Part shown: positions 38,201-49,707 of the stretch, piece by piece
Numbering within the stretch: the stretch's first letter is position 1
Layout: each line of letters starts with the position of its first letter
Origin: Geosiphon pyriformis
Taxonomy: Eukaryota; Glomeromycota; Glomeromycetes; Archaeosporales; Geosiphonaceae
Assembly: GCA_016748015.1 (NCBI GenBank)
Contig: JAAOMT010000258.1
Coordinates: forward strand, 706,840-770,839
Direction of reading: 5' to 3'
DNA: 64,000 nucleotides
Notes under the pieces: generated by a model
What the model was told of the DNA's origin: nothing
Seen by the model: the letters and a program-made list of their open reading frames with translations, nothing else
Database searches by the model: none
Translations under genes and position numbers: made by a program

Positions 38201-41200
38201 AAGTTTTAAAAATATTAAGTAAAATCTAAAAACATGAGTCACACTTAATGTAAAATCTTGTACAATTTTATAATTTTTGGTAGTGGTTGGACTGCATTCA
38301 TAAAACATGTAAAAAAAAATCTAAGTTAAGTTAATTAGTTTATATATATATTATTATTAACTATTTTATATTTAAAATTAATTATTAATATAATTATTAA
38401 TTTATTTGTTTATTAGCTTAATTATTAACTTAATTATTGACTTTTTTTATTAAGTTTTAATAAAATATATCAAAACTTTATTTAATACAATATGTCATAA
38501 GATATAATTTAAATTAGATATGTTTTATATATTTTATATACATAATTAATTATTTGAATTAGTTAAAACATTAATTAAGCTGAATCAAAAAAAATCAAAA
38601 ATAAATTTAATCTATTAAGTTTCTTAATAATATTATTTAAATTTTAAGTATTAAAAATAAAATTATTAAAAAATAATTTAATTTTCTTAATATTATTTTT
38701 AATATCGAAATCACATATTTATTATAAAGCAACTATATAATTATATTTTTTTTTATTCAAAATAAGTGTTTTGACAATATTAAGTTTATTTTATTTATAT
38801 TATTAAACTCAATTTTAGTTTTAAAATAAATAAAGTTCTTAAACATGCTAATTAAAAAAATAATAAGTTTTTGAAAATATTAACTATAATAAGCAAGTTT
38901 TTTTTTACTTTGTAACTTTTGTATATATTTTTAGATAAAAAAAATAACCAAATAACTAAAAAACTAATATGTTTAATAATAAATTTTATTAAATCAGTTA
39001 ATTTCTTAATTTATAACTCCAAAAAAATCAATTTAAAATTAAATTTGGAATTAACAACAGAAGTGGTTAAAAAAATTACATAAAAACAAATCAAAAAAAC
39101 AGAAGTTTTAACATAAAATTTCCTACTAATAACAAATAAAAGTAATTGCTATTATTTTTTTGAGTTTTTAATTTTTTTGGCTATTTATAAAGTAATAATA
39201 ATATTAATAATAAGAGCAAAAAAAATTAATTTATTTAATGGCTAGTTATTAAAAACTTTAAGACTTTTAAAAAATATAAAATTAATTCTAAAATTAATTT
39301 GAATATGTTTTTTAAAAAACTTTGATTAAAGAAAAATTACCAATTAAAAATGAAAAAATATTTTAAAAGCTATCAAAAACAGCTTTTTACTATTAGTATT
39401 TAAAAAAATATAGCCAAAATATTTTGCTTAACTGTTTTAAAAAAAAAATCTTCTTTTATTGAAACTTTATTAGTTATTATAAGAAAAGTAATTAATTAAA
39501 ACATAAAATTATATTAGTATATTATTTTTTTATTTTTAAATTATTTTTTATTTTTTAAAAAAAATAATAACTAAAATATTTATAAGATTAATTTTACATA
39601 TTAAATTTTTATTAATTTGATTTATTTATTTAGGTTAAATTATTCTTTAATTGTTTTTCTGTTTTTTATTAGTGTATTATTTTAAATATATATATAATTA
39701 AATATTAAGGTTGAATTATATAAATAAAATAAATAAATAATATAATATAATATTAATTTAAAAATACTTATGTAATTTTTTATAAAAAATAATAATTTTA
39801 ATAATATAATTTAATTTTTAAAAATTAATTGTTAAAAATATGTATTATAATAAAAAATTAACTTTTATATTAATAATTTATATATTATATATATTTAATT
39901 TTTTTGTTGTTTTAATATTAAATTAAGTATATATTTGCAATTTTGTTGTAATAAACTATTTTATAATTTTATAATTAAAATTTTTGTATTATTTTTTTAA
40001 AATTATATTTAATTATTAAATAATTATAAACAAAAACAACATTAAAATTTAAAAAAAAACTTAAAATATAAAATAGTGATAATACAAATAAATAATTAAA
40101 ATTTTTTTAATGTTGTTTTAAATATAATATATAGTTTTTTATCTTAATTAATTAAATAGTTTTTTTGTAATAATTATAAATCTTAAAACAATATCTTAAA
40201 ATTAAATAATTAAAACAATAAATAATAATATTAGTTATATATATTAATTTTACTATAAACAAATATACAAATACTTATTAAAAAAGTTTTTTATAGTCAA
40301 TTTATAAAAAGCTTTTTTAAATTAAGCAAAATTTTTTACTGTTGTTTACAGAATTTAATTTTATATACAATATTTAAAAAATTATTAATCCAAAAATAAA
40401 GTATTTTATAATTTTTTTTAAATTATATATATTTTTATATTTAATTTATTTAAATTATCTAAATTTTTACTTAAATTTATTTATTTATTAATTTAAACTA
40501 TTTAAAAATTACATAAATTTAATAAAATTTTAAATTTTTATAACTTAAAAACTAATATATTAAATAATTTTTTTTTAATTATTAATGTTATTATAAGTGC
40601 TAAAATTTAAAATACTTAACTTTAATTTATAAACCCATTTTTTTGGACTTTTTAAATTATTTTTTAAAATGTTTAACTTAAAAAATATTAATTTAAATTA
40701 ATTTTGTTATATATATGTATATTACTAATAAATTTATTGTATTATTTATAGTTATTAATAAATATAATACAAAGACAAAAAAGATTTTTGTTTTTAATTA
40801 TAACTAATTTGGTTAACTTTATAATATAGTTTATACAAAAATTAATACAATTACATATTAAACTTATAAAATTATAATTATAATTGGCCAAATTTATAAT
40901 TATTATTTTTAAATTCAAAACTTTGAAAAATTATTATATATTAATAAAAAACTTGTGATAATAAGTACTGTTTTAAGTATTAAAAATTTAAATTACTTTT
41001 TTTGGTTTAAATAAAAGTTTTATTTAGTTTATTGTATCTTGTTCAAATGTGTTCAAGCCTAATAAAAAAATTAATTTTTAGAAAAACAAATTCAAGGTAT
41101 GGTTTTGGTTGCAATTGACTAATCATTTAAAAAAATCTGTAAAATTGTAACAAATTACAAAATTTAATCATCTTATGTATCTTTTAGCAAATTTTTTTTT

Positions 41201-42166
41201 TGCTACAAATCATTTTGGCAGAAGCAAATTAATTACTTAGTTTGTTAAAACAAGGTCTTTATAATGTTTCGTTGGAGGTTCAAATCGGATAGCAGTGATT
41301 ATCCTTGCCTTGGGATTATGTTTACGCTGTTCGTCGGTCATAATAATGTAAGACAAGAAAACCCTGAGATATTTCATGGAAAATCTTAATATTTTAAGAT
41401 TTCTTTTCGAAAAGAAGATAACTATTAGTTTTAGCAACTCTCGCGAAAGGCGAGAATTGAATTGAAACTTGTTTAATCTATTTCAACATTCTTAGTTGGG
41501 CTGTTGACATTTATGATAAAATATGAATGTTTTTCAGCGGCAATAACAATTGTGACGCAAACCTCTCATTCAGTCTAGCTCGCCCAGACTTTTTAGCTTT
41601 AATTTTCAATTTCAACTACTTTTCCGAAATTTATTTTCCGAATTAAAACATAAAATAAAACGAATATAATAGGATACTTAGTTTGAGCAGATATTGTAAT
41701 AGGTTTCAGGGTCGTTTTCAGGGGCTATTAGGAATTTAAAGTCTTTTTTCAAAACGGCAAAATCCAGATATGGCTGGACAAACCTTTTTTCTCATTAGAA
41801 GAGAGGCCATAGTTTGCTCTAAAACCACAATTTTTGCCACAACTTCTTCGTGTAGTGATAAGATGCTGAGGAAGATAACTTTTAAGCTTTGAACTACTCA
41901 AAACCTTGAAGTCTTTTTTTGCCAATAATTAGTAGGAAATCTTCTACGAGGTCTGCTTAAAAGGAGTTTTAAATATGATGTGTGGGATAGGCATGTTTAT
42001 AATTTCTACATGGATGTTCGATGATCACCAAATGCAGCTAGTACTTTAGCTCAGCAATAAGTGTAACACCAACTACTTTTTCCCTCTCTTCAAAGCAAAC
42101 GCCGAAGCTTGGTTTTTCAAGGTTAAACTATTTATTAAACCATATTAGCTATAGCTTGCTAGGAAA
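35286..42166. other. AT-rich gene desert
   Basis: Very AT-rich to about 41.2 kb, with simple-sequence stretches such as AATA repeats near 37980-38010. A small less-biased island at 41240-41470 has a minus-strand frame ending MTDEQRKHNPKARIITAIRF..., without recognised homology, possibly the end of a lost gene. From about 41470 to 42166 base composition is more normal and forms the upstream region of the UBE2W-like gene. No RNA gene or transposon end was identified. Confidence 0.55.
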
Positions 42167-43298
42167 ATGTCCACGCCTTTGTTCTCCAAGGTAAAAAAAT
42201 TCTAAAGTTTCCGTAGAGAAGTCTGTAAAATCACATGACTTGAATCCTTATTTTTTTCGCAGAGACTTGCAAAAGAATTTCGTGATCTCTCACTCAACCC
42301 TCCCACTGGTATAGGAATAATAGAGGCAGATACCTTTAAAAGGTGCTAAAACGCGCCAAGCAATAATAATTAGTTTTAAACCAACTACAAAGGTTGTTCA
42401 CCTGCAATAACTACTAAAATGCTTTCATTTTTATTCTGTTTAGCTGGAAGCTTTCACTAGATGGAGTAGAAGATACCTTATATGCAGGCGAGAGTTTTAC
42501 TTTAGAGGTAGTATATTTGCATTAGGTTTTTTTTAACTTAGGGATTCACTATCAGATAATCGGGATATCTTCCTAAAATTTAAATTCATAATTCTAGTTT
42601 CGATTCACTCCCAATTATCCAATGGAATCACCTGAGGTAAGACTGTGTCTAATTGTTATCCAAAAAAATATTTCATATTTTTAAAAGAAAATGTTAATAT
42701 TTGCTGGAACATTAATAATAATAGGTGATTTTTATAAATAACATACCAATACATCCCCATGTAAGTTATTTTTGGATTTATCTCTACATAGTTTCCTTTA
42801 GCAACTCTACTAACTCACTCCTTATTTTCACCCTAAGATTTATAGGTAAAGTGATAAGGTTTTTTGAGCACTATGAAAAATAGTTTTGGTAACATCAAAT
42901 TTGATTTATTCTTTTGTTCTCACCACCTTTAACGTTTAATCCTAGGACAGCAATGGTCATATATGCTTGAATGTATTATATGATCAATGGAGCCCCGTTT
43001 TAAGTGTTAGATCCGTCTGCCTATCATTACAATCAATGCTGTCGAGCTGTACTAAAAAGGTGGGTGAATATTTAATCTCCAATCTTATCGATCATTTGAC
43101 TGCATTCTCAATTACCTTCATATTCATGTACCAGGAGCCCCCACCGGATGATGGTCGATATACGAGATCAGCTAAAGCCTCCCCAAAGCACACCCAATGG
43201 GCTTTTCACGGTAATATAAAAAGATTGCCATTTTTGCTATTTTTGTTTTGATTGAGAATATTTGTTAATCTTTATGTCTTTTAGATGATAGCGTTTGA
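42167..43298 (+). CDS. UBE2W: Ubiquitin-conjugating enzyme E2 W (UBE2W type)
   Basis: E2 enzyme; UBE2W homologues attach ubiquitin to protein N-termini. Eight exons join in phase: 42167-42190, 42263-42342, 42444-42507, 42598-42636, 42725-42760, 42946-43059, 43135-43210 and 43285-43298, giving 148 aa (human protein about 151). It starts MSTPLFSKRLAKEFRDLSLN, then WKLSLDGVEDTLYAGESFTL and FRFTPNYPMESPEV. The UBE2W-specific HPH tripeptide (PIHPH) replaces the usual E2 HPN. The catalytic cysteine is in NGHICLNVL (about C88). WSPVLSVRSVCLSLQSMLSS and the C-terminal PPPDDGRYTRSAKASPKHTQ with final WAFHDDSV match the family's flexible end. The last exon is only 14 nt. Confidence 0.95.
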
Positions 43299-45157
43299 TT
43301 CTTTCGTAACCATCTTAATCCAGCAGATTGGACTTCTGATATGATTACAGAGTAGCTTTTTCTTTTGTATTTAGAGTTTTTAAATATTTTATTGCTCAAT
43401 TCATCCAGTTAAGAGTGGTTTCTTAGTTTTTTAGATCTTATATATTCAGAATAAAGTTTTTTGTTTAATGAAAGTTTGCTATTCAAAACAAAATTTTCTC
43501 TATTGGGTCATATTTTTTTTGGTTTCAAAATTATTGGTATTAAAAGTTATTGGTTTTTCACTGTTATTGACCAAAAACAATTTTTTATTACATTGCGGTT
43601 AAATATGACAAGTAAATAAATTTTTTTTTCAACTGATTATAATATTATTATTTTATAATAAAAATGTTTTTTAAATAAAATAATTTAATATAATTTTTTT
43701 GAATTAAAATACACAAAAATATTTTAATTTAATTAAAAGCTTTAATAATAAATATATTATATTATAATTTTTTTATACAATTAACTTAAAATATATAAAA
43801 ATAAATATAATATATTTAATAATATTTAAAATTAAAAATTTAAAAATGTAATTATAAATATTAAATTTAAATTATTAATATAATTACAAAAATTTAATTA
43901 AAAATAGCATAACAATTTAAAATTACAAATTTTTATATTTGTTAAATTGTTTAATTAAATATAATTTATATATTATTTAATTTTTAAAAATTAAAAATTT
44001 TTGTATTATATTTTAAATCTAAAAAATTTAATTATATTAATTATAAACAAAATAATTTCTAAATTTTATTTATTTTAAAGTTTAAAAATTAATTCTAAAT
44101 TAACTTTTTTAATTAAAATCATATTATTATTGAGCTTTAAAATAAATAAAAAAAATTAAAATTATCAAATATTTTAATTATGCTTTATATTTAATTAAAA
44201 AAGTTTTTTAAAAAATGAAAATTATTTATTTAATAATTATTTTCAAGTACTGATAAATATCTGATGTAATTTTATTTTTCTAACTTACTTTTATAATGTA
44301 TTTTTCATTTTATTAATAATTAATTATTTCATTGTATTTAACTAATTATTATTATTATTATTGTTGTTGTTAGAGAATATGCATTAATAATTTTATAAAT
44401 GTAAATAGGCTTTGAAGATTCTGAATATTTTTACCAAGTCGTATTAAATTTAATGCTAAAATTTAATTTGTTTAGAAATATAAAATATTAAATCTGGTCA
44501 AAAGAACATCCTAAAATAATTCAATACTACAAAAGTTTTTTTATTTTCAATCAATATTTTATGTTATTTAAAATAATTGTTGTTCAGAATTAAATGATCT
44601 AGAATTATCAAAATTTGACAAAATTCTGCTTCATTATTTTTGCGGAAAAACTTTAGATGTCTTTAGCTAGAACTGTTTTTTCGAAAGTTACCGTGCCAAA
44701 AAATTATGTTTTACTTCATTTATGATTACACACAATTCAAATATCAAGTTCACTTATCAAAATGCCAAGAATATCATTTCCAACATTCCAAAATTCCAAC
44801 TATTAAATATTGTATTAATAATCTGTTATGAGAAACTCGAGGCTTCTGAACTTTTTGTAATAAAACAAAAATTCAACAGAGTAAAAGCAAATTTTCAGTG
44901 TTTGAAAAGTTAATACTTAAATTAAGTTGAATCGAGAATTGCTCATTAACATTTTTTAAATCCTTAAAGGGCAATTTTTCAAAGAAGCTTTGATTCATTG
45001 CTTCATTTAGCAACTACTCATTCCACAATTTTTTCGATATTTAAGTTATTTCTAGGCAGAATTTGGACTAAAGCACATTTATTATAAGCGAGGTCTTGAA
45101 AGTCGAAAATGGTAGTTGGGTGTTGAAGAGGCAGACCTTAAAACGAAACATACATAA
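43299..45157. other. AT-rich intergenic region
   Basis: Mainly A/T runs, with an (ATT)n/(GTT)n patch near 44345-44372. A 63-codon plus-strand frame at 44722-44913 (MITHNSNIKFTYQN...) has no recognised motif and is not called. Confidence 0.5.
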
Positions 45158-45821
45158 ATGATGTCTAGAGGGATAATGGCAAAAATGAAATACCTACAAA
45201 TCGCGAAGTACACCTCCCATCGATGTATAGATGATTCTTTCGGAAGTGATAAGTCATTAGAGGTTTCAAGGCTTCACCTAATCCGTTTGAAAGCGTTGGC
45301 ATTCAAAGCCTTCATAATAGATCATTCTGTGCCAGAAAAGGGATCTTGAATCTGTGGTTCCAGTTCATCAAGATCAATCTTGGCAGCGAGTACCGGCTAC
45401 ATACGAATTGTTCAAGGAATCCTTCTGTCACATTCGCAATCATCATCACTATATGGCATGTATAATCATAGAAAGTATTAGAAGTTGTTGCAATAGATCC
45501 TTATGATTGATCCGGTCAACTATAACAGAGCTTTGACTCAATACTGATGGTTGACCTTTTCGAGTTCATCCCTTACTATAAGTTAATACATCCACAATGG
45601 GTGGCCAGAGCGATGTTTTCCAGGCAAGATTACACCAGCCAACTATTGTTGACAAACGCTACTATCCACATCAGCCAATACCCAAGCTCAAAGTCTCAGC
45701 GTTGATTGAAACAAACGCTCACATCAGCGGAACCATATGTAACGTGAATCAAGTTACCGAAACACAATATCGATCATCCTTTTCACTAGTAGAACTACTC
45801 TTCCTCTTTGGTTGTGAGTGA
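45158..45821 (+). other. Coding-like island, unresolved
   Basis: A stretch of near-normal base composition in AT-rich surroundings, with two short plus-strand frames at 45158-45349 (MMSRGIMAKMKYLQIAKYTS...) and 45597-45821 (MGGQSDVFQARLHQPTIVDK...). Between them is a readable but unlinked piece, QRVPATYELFKESFCHIRN. I cannot link them by splicing into one frame and recognise no family. A decayed gene or transposon is most likely. Confidence 0.3.
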
Positions 45822-47276
45822 TCATGTTTACCACAAAATTAAGACCAATGATTCAATTGTATACTATATCCAAACTTATTAAACAAATGTCAATTAAAAA
45901 TTTAATTTTTAAAAATATCTTATTTTATTATCAATGGATTTTTAAATTGATAAATATTAATAATCAAATTTTTAAAGAAATCAAATTTTTAATCAATTGC
46001 ATCTTTATTTGTAAATTTATAATTCTCCATTTAAATATTTTACATTAATTTTATCATAAAAATAGATATAAAAGGTTAAAATATTTTTAAATAATATTTA
46101 AGTGTTTTTCTGTTTTAAATTAGTGAAAAAATTTATATTGCTAACTTGAAACCTTTTAAATCTTGTAATAAAAATAAAAAATTTCAATATATAATACAAT
46201 TTTTATTTAAACATAATTAATATTTTAAAAAAGAATATACAAATGTTATCTAATTTTTATTTGTTATTTATTTAGTTATCAATATCAAAAAAATTACCAA
46301 ATTATAAAATCTATTACCATAAATATTATATTAAATTAGATTTATATATTCAATTAATTAACATTATATATATATTTGCAATTAAATTATTATTTGATTA
46401 ATTTAAAATCATTATTAATTTCAATAAATTATTTGAATTTTTAAAATTATAATTTTTGTGCTTAAAATATTAAATAAATAAAAAATTTTTTAATGTAAAA
46501 ATATTATTAGCTAAATAAGATCAAACCCAAATAAAAGATTTTTAATTTTAATTTTTAATTTTATTAGCAAATGAAAACAATTAAAATAATTTGAAAAAAA
46601 TTAATTTATTTTGTTTTATTATTGATTCATTTAAAATTATTATTACTTTTTTTTAAAAAAGTCTAAAATTTGATAAACAAACTTTTAATTTTATCAAGTA
46701 TTTTTAAAAAACTTTTATTAATTAAAAAATAAATTAATAATAAATAAAAAACCAAAATTTAAAATCAAAATCTAATTTAATAGTTTTTTTCAAAGTATTT
46801 TATAATAAATTTTTAAAAAGACGAATTAAGTTAAAATTTAAATACCAGTTATTTTTTAATGAAAGCTAAATTTATTTTCAGTTTAATTAAATATTAATTA
46901 ATATTTGAAAAATCATTTTTTTTTTAAATTTAAAAGCAATTGTGAAAAAAAATTCCAATAATTTTACAATAATTTGATATTAGATTAAATTAAAAAACTT
47001 TATTTAATAAAAAAACTTTTTCGACACAAAATTTTAATGATGTTTATAATAATAATAATATTTTTATAATGGCATCAAGTATGTTACATTAAAACAAATT
47101 ATTTTTCGTAAATTTTTTGGGAAAAAACAATTAAATTAGGATTTTTAAATCACTTTAAGGTTTACCAGCAGAAACCAATTTTATATGTTTTTATCTGCAA
47201 AAAATGGAAAATCATGATAATGACTTTGAGTACAACTATTTTTTATTAAATATTTATTTAATAATATCAGGTAGAT
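45822..47276. other. AT-rich intergenic region
   Basis: A/T-dominated sequence without a supported gene. It ends where the conserved upstream block of the RNase III-like gene begins. Confidence 0.5.
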
Positions 47277-47280
47277 AGGG

Positions 47281-47394
47281 CTAATAGCGCCACTTTCAGG
47301 TTGATCAAATCACGCAGTTTTTAATAATAATGTCACAATCCCTCATTTTTTTTTTGGAAATGATCAATAAAGGTCTTACTGGTTGTTTGAAGAA
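47281..47394 (+). promoter_or_regulatory. Upstream block shared by the two RNase III-like paralogs, copy 1
   Basis: This upstream stretch shares several runs with the region upstream of the inverted paralog (52806-52915, minus strand): GCCACTTT, CAGGTTGATCAAAT, a T-tract, and TTACTGGTTGTT just before the start codon. The duplication therefore covered the promoter, or the block is under selection. Confidence 0.6.
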
Positions 47395-47958
47395 ATGCTT
47401 CAAAATTCAATTAAACCAATATTTTTCAACAGATTCAATTTTGAAACAACAAAGTTGCTTAAAGAGCTCGGCGCAAATTTTCCGACTGCCGACGGTATTC
47501 ATCTTCCCCCAATTAACAATAACCTCCTCTTCTATTCGGCACTTCTTCATCCAAGTAAAGGAAACCAACTAGATAAAAGGCTTTCATCACTTTTACCCGC
47601 CACATTCTATCGTCTAGCATTTCTAGGTGATGCAGCACTCACATATCATGTGGCTTTTATCTTACAAGAAAAATATTCAGAAGCGACTGTCGGCAATTTA
47701 ACAGCACTTCGTAGTAAGATTGTTAGCCGTAACAATTTAGCTGAATTTTGCAAATCGGTTGGATTGAAGGATAAAATTGTAGCTTCTTCTGGGATTCAGG
47801 AGCAGGTAAACGTGCAGGGGGAAGCTTTTGAAGCGTATATTGGAGCCTTATGTTTAGATTACAACAAGTATTTTAGTCCGAAAAGCAAAACTAATATAAA
47901 ATTAATAGCTAATCGAGTGACGGAGTTTGTAATAGAACAGCATATGCCGGATTTTTAG
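47395..47958 (+). CDS. RNase III-fold protein, catalytically altered (mL57/mL44-like?), copy 1
   Basis: Single-exon 187-aa protein from ATG 47395, the start that matches the paralog's N-terminus (MLQNSIKP against MLRNSIKP). It has one RNase III endonuclease-type domain: SALLHPS, the signature region RLAFLGDAALTYHVAFILQE, then NLTALRSKIVSRNNLAEFCK, and the second motif GEAFEAYIGALCLDY. Active RNase III has ExxxD in the first motif (LEFLGD) and DxxE in the second. Here the first Glu is Ala and the second-motif Asp is Glu, so catalysis is doubtful. There is no double-stranded-RNA-binding domain. Mitochondrial ribosomal proteins mL44 and mL57 are inactive RNase III folds, and length favours an mL57-type protein, but this is inference. 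Confidence 0.75.
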   Translation: MLQNSIKPIFFNRFNFETTKLLKELGANFPTADGIHLPPINNNLLFYSALLHPSKGNQLDKRLSSLLPATFYRLAFLGDAALTYHVAFILQEKYSEATVGNLTALRSKIVSRNNLAEFCKSVGLKDKIVASSGIQEQVNVQGEAFEAYIGALCLDYNKYFSPKSKTNIKLIANRVTEFVIEQHMPDF

Positions 47959-48905
47959 TGCAATACATATTTGTATATTGAAATGTCAAAAGTTTATATC
48001 CTATGAATGTTCAGCCATTTTATATCACAATTTATAATGTATTTAGTTTTCAAGTATTAGTTGATTAGATCTTTAAAGATTGCCAAAAAGCTCAAACCAT
48101 TTAAAAATTCCAAAAATTGTAGAAGGGCTATAAAGGTTCGGTGTGTACGTTTTTAGCAACCAAAGAATAGTTTGATTTTCAAAAATAAAGTGTAAATACC
48201 CTAGCAGAGCATGACAAAATCCTTTTGCAAGAGAAAATGGATTTTACAATTTAGTAAAAGTTATGAGAAAATTATCATGACCTTAGATATATGGACCTTT
48301 TGACCATATATCAATTCATCATGATTCATGCTTGAATCCAAAGTTTAATATATATTCTTAGCACCATTCGTTCAATATTATTTAAGCAAGATGTGTTTCT
48401 ACTTTGCTGACTCCTGCATTCTCCACAGTTTTTGGAATGAAAGCTTAGATTGATTCGACTGAATTCGTGTAGCAATGAGCTTTGGAAAGGAACTGAAAAT
48501 TTTTTTTACCAAATATATATATATATATGTTAAATTTTTTAATTAACCACCAATCCCTTAATAAAATCAAGCAGCGTAATTTAAAAATTTCTATGGTAAG
48601 CTGATTTCTTCGTACTCATCGAATAACCAATCAGTTTCTGGTTACACGATAAGTTGATCAATGCTCGGCTTGTAACTATGATAATAAGTTAAATGGACAG
48701 ATTTTTGCAAACAACATATCCTAATTTGCAACTCTCCAAAATAGCTTTCCCTACAAAAAAAAAAGAATTCTACTGCTAACGCTCCACCTAAGGTTTGTAT
48801 CAAATTCATTCCTGGAAGGCCTTATGGATATGCCCTGAAAGTACGTTATCACATTGATTTGAATAGTCAAAATAGGCTTAGCTGTTTTTGTTTAGTTTCA
48901 TCGCA
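47959..48905. other. Intergenic region
   Basis: No gene supported. It includes a short (AT)n run near 48517-48530 and the presumed promoter of the next gene. Confidence 0.5.
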
Positions 48906-49707
48906 ATGTCGTACCCAGGAAGCGTTGATGAAGGTTTTAGATCGCTAATTAGCTTGACAGAACAGGCATGTTTAATAACTCATTTAATTGATATATTGAA
49001 ACCTTTCCCAAATATCTAAATTCGATTAAAAATTTTCCACTTTAACGGAATTTTTGCAGCTCACGATAGATCAACCAAATAATTTCGAGAATCAAACTCA
49101 AAATTTCCCAAAAAATATTACTCCTCAAGTGCTAAACAGCTTAATCGAGTCAATAAGACCAAAAAATATTAATAGCTCTCGAATATTCCTGCCATCACCA
49201 GCGAATTCCAATTCTGACTTACCACCTCTAGCACCGATACATCCTCGGCTTTCTAGGCGACGAGGGGGAACAATGACACAAATTCGGCTCAGCGTCAGTG
49301 AAAATTTTATATTCCACTACGAGGTTCGAAAAAATCGTGGCTATAGAACTAATACCAATTTTAATGTGGGAATAATCGCCAATGAAATTCTCGCATTAAC
49401 TAAGCCAACAAACAAATTTGCATCAACCAAGTTTGCTAAGCAAGAAATGGAAAACAACCTTATCAAATGGATACAGCGTAAAAAGATTCCGGAGGCAAAA
49501 ATGATACCAATGTTAGAGGATTGGATGGCACAACAAATCGACGCTTTGACCGATGAAGAAAAGAAAGCAAGAGAAATGAAAAGAAAGGTTAAGGTAAATT
49601 TACAGTTTATTTTCAAAAATTATATATTTTTATAAATTGAAATTATCATCTTAAATTGCTATATTTCTTCTATATAGAGAGCTAGAGTTCGCTATGCAAG
49701 AATCTAA
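48906..49707 (+). CDS. Unknown protein with basic C-terminus
   Basis: Three exons join in phase: 48906-48965, 49060-49593 and 49678-49707, giving 207 aa. Start MSYPGSVDEGFRSLISLTEQ. The middle is Asn/Pro-rich and disordered, then LSRRRGGTMTQIRLSVSENF. A helical region follows (VGIIANEILALTKP, KFAKQEMENNLIKWIQRKK). The Lys/Arg-rich end has DEEKKAREMKRKVK and RARVRYARI, possibly a nuclear or nucleic-acid-binding tail. No family recognised; it does not match an HMG box or homeodomain. The first intron begins GCATGT, a GC donor, because no GT keeps the frame. It lies between the two inverted RNase III-like copies. Confidence 0.65.

Noticed and set aside
48906-49707. Mating-type HMG-box or homeodomain gene
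   Set aside because: No HMG signature and no WF-N-R homeodomain motif; the basic tail alone is not diagnostic.
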